Source: Yamagishiella unicocca
Lineage: Eukaryota; Chlorophyta; Chlorophyceae; Chlamydomonadales; Volvocaceae
Length of the DNA: 64,000 nt
Direction: 5' to 3'
NCBI GenBank assembly: GCA_003116995.1
Contig: BDSL01000065.1
Coordinates: forward strand, 26,001 to 90,000
The first letter of the stretch is position 1. Every line of letters starts with the position of its first letter. Below, one piece after another: positions 59,401 to 64,000 of this stretch. The position numbers were made by a program, and so were the translations under genes. The notes under the pieces are model-generated. The model ran no database searches and had not been told where the DNA came from. It worked only from the letters and a program-made list of their open reading frames with translations.

Positions 59401-60869
59401 ACAGCCGACTACGTGCGCTTGTATGCAACTGAGGAGGCACCGAACGACATGCTCGAGGACCCGGCTTGTGGGCCCGGGAGACGCAAGGTCTAGCCCGTCG
59501 CGCTGCTTCTGCTCGCTGCTCGCCGGGAACCGAAACACGAAGTCTCTCGGCCTCACCTGAGCATAGCCCTTGAGGTTGGGGAAGGTGGCACCAGAGCCCA
59601 CCCATAAGACGACACCATCGCCGACCTTCCAGGCCCGCGCTGTCGCCACGTACTTTTTCCTCGTCGCATCGTACCCGCTGTAGATACCGCGGCTGAACTC
59701 AGACGAGGGGCACATCATCCCCGAAACACCGGTGGCGGGCTTGACTTTCAGCGGAGAGGGGAGGTCGCCTAGGCCCTCGGTTTCCCGCAGATACACCAGC
59801 ATGTCCTTGGTAATCGGCGCTGGGACGCAGTTCGATGGCTCCCCCAAGAGGTAATCAAGCAGCGTCAGAAACTGGTTGCCGTTGGTGGACGTCAGGCCAT
59901 CCATGAGCACCAGCGTCTTGCCGGAAGACACATAGTCTAGGAGGACCTGGCGCTTGGTGGCGCTGGAGAGCCCCTCCTCCGTCCAGTATGAGCCCTTGTT
60001 GCCAGGGATGACGTACGCGTCATACGTCTCGAACTCGGCCGCTGTGGGCTGGGAGTAGACGTATGTGGGGCGGCTGAGGGGCACCCGGGAGGGTCGCACG
60101 TGGGCGGGGGGAGGGGGCGCGTCAGAACTAGTGAAGTGCACGCGTTGGGATTGACAGGCGCTAGCTAGCAGACTGACGTGGAAGGTACTGCAGGCGGTCC
60201 ACGTGCGCGTTTGGTGGTCGCAATCCACCGAGGCAGTGTGGCTTGGCCGGCCTTTACGACGGCCGGCAAGGGGTCCAACAGCAGGGGCGGAGAAGGCGCA
60301 CTACGGGGCACATCACCAGGCTCACCTAGGGACCATGTACTTGAGGTTCTCCGAAATCAAGCCAGCACGCATGAAGCTCATGACAACATCGGTGTTGCTA
60401 TACAATGCAACGCGGACTGCGGTTGAAACAACGGCGAGTCACAAAATATGGGGGAACAGCTGGTTAGTGCAAGGAGTCGTCGATGACCAGCTGGCAGTCC
60501 AGCTCCCAATCAGGCTCGCAAAGCAAGGCAATACAGAGGTGAATTTCTGAAGTGTAGATGTGCACAGACAGTAGCACCTGGATGTTAAGAGCAGCGTGAC
60601 CGCATGCACGGCTGTCGCCCGTCGGCTTCCCCACCAACAAGCCAATCCGTCCCAGACCAAGATTTCACGCATATAAGCATGAAATGCATACTTCATCGGG
60701 ATAATATGCTTGCATTCCATCGTTCGCGCCAGCTTCCTGTACATCCGAAGATCGACCCGTCCCCGGGCGGCATACCCGCACTGCACTTACTGGACGAACC
60801 CGAAGCTGTGGCATGATTCGCCAGTAGGACCAAAGCCGCAAGGGCTGCAACGCCGATCATTCGCAACAT
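56436..60869 (-). CDS. Secreted chimera D: novel N-domain plus Pro-rich stalk, inverted copy
   Basis: Five exons on the minus strand: 60869-60791, 60416-60326, 60073-59557, 58649-58615 and 57924-56436. The signal peptide is MLRMIGVAALAALVLLANHATA. The domain is the most diverged of the four: IRVALYSNTDVVMS, DAYVIPGNKGSYWTEEGL, SGKTLVLMDGL, PSNCVPAP, SGMMCPSSEFSRGIYSGY and FPNLKGYAQ. Exon 3 (517 bp) joins in one piece what genes A-C divide with two further introns. Exon 4 (LVANVIADNAGP) corresponds to the VMAAA start of the B and C stalk exon. The stalk opens with KPSPKPSPKPSP runs and passes to PPPP-rich repeats. The literal frame stops at 57231. A continuous Pro-rich frame to TAG at 56436 needs one extra C at each of three runs (near 57254, 56812 and 56735). 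The end is acidic (AGEDAPPPAE), without the basic tail of A-C. Confidence 0.8.
57121..57380 (-). repeat. 87-bp repeat in gene D stalk with one 86-bp copy
   Basis: Units starting at 57121, 57208 and 57294 each encode LPEVSLIPPPPPSVPPP-type segments on the minus strand. Spacing is 87 bp, then 86 bp. The shorter unit has seven instead of eight Gs in its run (near 57251-57257), which is where the literal frame breaks. Confidence 0.85.
58887..59085. repeat. 12-bp minisatellite in gene D intron
   Basis: About sixteen copies of GCGGGTGGCGGT with GCA/GCG and GAT/GGT variants lie in the intron between exons 3 and 4 of gene D. Confidence 0.9.
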
Positions 60870-61200
60870 CTTTCCACGGTTCCAAACTGCGCAGCCCCGG
60901 GGAAGCGGGCAAACAGCACACGGACAGCGTCTGCTTTAATAATGGCAATGGTAGAAGTGCCAAAGCGCAGTGGCGACGGAGCGCGAGCAAGTGGCAGTGA
61001 AGTGAAACACAAACTTGATTTGATGCGCAAACATCAACTATTGAAAAAATGCCGTGTACACGCTAATCTTACCCGCGCGCGGCGAGTAGTCGCCGATGGC
61101 TGCGGAGGGCACAAAGTGTATGTGCGCGACGGCTTCACTAGGTAGACCTCTACAAATAGGGCCCTCTGGAAGTCGGGTCTCCAAATGGCGGGCGAGTGCG

Positions 61201-61229
61201 GACATGTATCATACAGTATTATACATGTC
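61201..61229. repeat. Short inverted repeat
   Basis: GACATGTAT and ATACATGTC form a perfect 9-bp stem around an 11-base loop. Confidence 0.7.
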
Positions 61230-61675
61230 GATTCACAGTCATCATAGATAATGCAAATTAAGTGCCAGGGATACCTCTCTGACAAGCATATACAGGCCTA
61301 TCAACGAGCGCCGAGTTCGATAGGCATACGGTACTTGGCCAACTAAGCGCCCGAAGAGTTGACTTAGTGCAGGACACGATTGCTATTATTCGAAGCTTAT
61401 TGCTAATAAAATTGGTTGAGGCAGGAGAAACGCCCACCACCTCGCCTTGCGGGACTCCATGATGACCCCGGGACAGTCTGATGGTCTGCACACATTCAAT
61501 ACCCTTTTCCATAGGTTCATAACGTGCGTGTAAACCTTCGTTTGTCCGTTTGATTTGTGGCCTTGGGAGTAGCAGGCGTATCGCGCCAAAAAGACAAAAT
61601 GCGCAGTGGCTGTGAACTTTTGGCATACAGGATACATTTCCGCGTATTATCTTCCAACTGGTCTAAAAATGCGCA

Positions 61676-61707
61676 GAGTATGCATAAGTTGATCTTATCG
61701 CATACTC
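61676..61707. repeat. Short inverted repeat
   Basis: GAGTATGCATAAG pairs with CTTATCGCATACTC around a short loop, with one bulged base. Confidence 0.65.
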
Positions 61708-64000
61708 TAGTCGCGAGCTACCTTCGTCACACAAGCGTGCGGCACGCGCCAGGCTACCTCACGCCGCTAGATCTGTAGGGATAATCGCCTTCGCATTCCT
61801 TGATTAACCTTTGCGTTGATCCCATAGATGTCGCCGTACATTGTGTGGATGGAATTCGTGGATCGGGTCGCCGTGGGTCGCTCCCACGTTCCTTCGTCCA
61901 AAGGCATCGGGGACACCCGATCAACCCGCTGCGGACTTAAAACTGCGCCACTGCACTTTGTGATTGAGTGAGTGCTCCGGGGTGACGAAGTTGTCTCCTC
62001 TGTTATATACGATCCGTATCTAGCCGTATGGCCAGCGATCCACCTGCCATCACCGCGTACAAAAGACGCGCTCCGCGCTTCTTGCCTTCTGTACTTACAT
62101 GTCGATGATAGTGCTAGGGTAAGCCTCGGCGACGGTACAATGTCTGGCCCCCAACACAGCCCCCATTGTCTCGGCCACCCCGATGATCGGCTGGGCGCTA
62201 CTCATCTACCCTCCCTGCAACGGTGGCACAGTGGCCTGCTCACCCGGAACTCACGGCCTTTCGGCAAAACACGATCCTGTGACACATTAGTCAGGGTTTA
62301 TCAAACTGCACCAACGGCCGGTTGCAACACCTCGGCTACAAATCCGCTATTAATAACGCCGCTACGGCTACCGGGGCTACAGCGCTACACCCGCCCGTGG
62401 CCCCCAGCTCAGCTTGAACGCACACGTACAGTTCCGGGCTCCCTAGTGCGGCAACGGCTTGCAACCTGGGTGAGACGGCGGGTACAACACTATAACAATT
62501 TAGCCTATCTGCAGTTTCACAACGCGGCGGATAGCCGTGAACGTGACACTCAGAATGCTGACGTTCCTTAAGCGAGTATGCTATGTCGTACTATCCTACA
62601 CGAACCAGCCCTCTCATGCGGAGAAGCCTACGGTTCTCGGCGCATGGCCACCGAGCCCACCAACCACTCCAGTCACCATTCCTGCCGCTCGGGGGACTCC
62701 GGAATGCACTACGTGCACGAGTAATAATGCACGGCACCGCACAAGGAGTCGTAGGTACCAATTAGTAATCACCACGCGCCTGTCAGGTGTATTTTCATTC
62801 GTCGCGATCCCTTCGAACGCAGCCCAACCAGCAATATAGCCGTATATGCATGAACAACACTGTTGCATGTATACAGGCGCAGAAGCGCGCAGGTCGAGAG
62901 ATCAAGTTGCCCACGTATGCAATCGGATGATTCGCCCACGGCAATTGGGCCCGTGATGACGTATTTCATTATGAATGCAAAAGACAAGCCATTGGGGTAC
63001 TGATGAGGCCTCCATGCAAGTACACCCCGGGCCGTACTGCCCTACCCCCGCTCGGCAGTTCATAAAAGTTATCGAGAAACGCTTGCAGCAACACCGAATT
63101 CGAATCCATGCTTAGGAGGCCCGATTCCGTTCCTGTGGTCACCGCCAGATGCACCGCAATCCGTTCGATCAGCGATCGCAAAGCCCTTATACATTTTTGT
63201 AAAATGTGCAGTATTTGGCGTCCATTGTATGAAGCTTGGTGCCTCAAGCCGCCTTGGGTCGAACATTGTCTCGGGATGTAGTTGTCACCCGCACACTATC
63301 GCTGCATCAAATGACAGGTACGGGCCTGACGAACGCCAAATCATCAAATTGCACTGGCGTCTGCCGCATGCCTGTGTTCGTGTTCGGTGATCCGCGGCAC
63401 GAAGAGGATCCCTGGATACAATCTCTTCGGGGGTGACAAGGTCCAGCTGGCGCCATTAGGCAAGCGCGAGCTTCAGATTAATTTCTTAATTTCCAAGGAT
63501 ATCGGTGTACAGCTGCACGGGAGGCAGAACAGTTCAACATGTGGCAGTTGGCAAAACTTCACGCCCACCAATACCCGTGACAACTGGAAACGGACTTGCT
63601 GACTACGGTCTTGACGGCATTCGATAGCCTTTAGCACTCCTGCTTAGATTAAATACAATTTCAGGTGTATCCAAGTTATGAGCCGGTGGTGTGCTTCTGT
63701 GGCATCAACATTGACGTCGAGCCATCTTGGTCCTGCTGATGGCGCATACCGTCGAGGGAGACGTTCCAATTCATCCGACATACGTATGCGATTGTAAGTG
63801 CCAAGTATATCCTTGTTTTGACGCGGCTGCAAGCTCACGGCGTCACCCTGGCCGTGCGGAGTGCTATTTTTATTGCAGACGTTCGTCCTTCATGCTCAAA
63901 ACGTCGCACCTTCCACCTGATACTTCATGAACCTGGTAATGCGGGTACAACGGTGCCACATAACGTCGAGCAGGAGCATTGCTCGTCGAGGACCGTGAAT

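Larger units (their letters stand above)
60870..64000. other. Region upstream of gene D, no gene recognised
   Basis: The first few hundred bases should hold the promoter of gene D. The remaining 2.5 kb has only short frames on both strands. The longest, 199 codons at 61972-62571, shows no recognisable motif or biased composition. Two inverted repeats are listed separately. Confidence 0.5.

Noticed and set aside
61972..62571. 199-codon open frame on the plus strand
   Set aside because: No recognisable motif, no supporting splice structure and ordinary composition for non-coding DNA here. Overlapping frames are similarly open.

Overview
The window looks like nuclear DNA from a volvocine (chlamydomonadalean) green alga. 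It is GC-rich. Its genes are cut by many short GT-AG introns, with several GC-AG introns. TGTAA poly(A) signals lie behind some genes. Serine/proline-rich extracellular-matrix glycoproteins of the Chlamydomonas/Volvox type fill much of it. Exon models below were made by eye from reading frame, splice sites, intron phase and family similarity. Every model marked complete keeps a consistent phase through all its junctions.

Layout. 0.6-7.1 kb: two tandem minus-strand genes of the DUF506 (PDDEXK-like) family. 9.7-15.2 kb: one large minus-strand gene for a Gln/Ala-rich coiled-coil protein of unknown function. 16.0-17.2 kb: a plus-strand UBE2D-class ubiquitin-conjugating enzyme of 148 residues. 18.4-23.6 kb: a 12-exon minus-strand gene for the Polycomb WD40 protein EED/FIE/ESC. 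24.1-27.4 kb: a plus-strand DHHC protein S-acyltransferase with an N-terminal zinc-ribbon-like segment, divergent from EED across about 430 bp.

29.7-60.9 kb is the most novel part. Four paralogous genes, here called A, B and C (plus strand, head to tail) and D (minus strand), each encode a signal peptide, one shared globular domain of about 200 residues that I cannot assign to a named family, and a very long proline-rich stalk. A, B and C end in a basic tail; D does not. The stalks contain 126-bp (A), 135-bp (B) and 87-bp (D) internal repeats. In B, C and D the stalk frame breaks at seven places, always by one missing C in a C run. That suggests systematic sequencing undercalls rather than decay. 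The shared domain carries two invariant cysteines and a [13 protein letters not shown] motif. The stalks would be hydroxyproline-glycosylated in the secretory pathway, so the likely location is cell wall or extracellular matrix.

The space between these genes holds decayed non-LTR retrotransposon tails, several fold-back elements, diverged direct repeats and a short dispersed repeat. A small secreted Cys-rich protein gene lies at 54.8-55.5 kb. I found nothing I could name in 61-64 kb.
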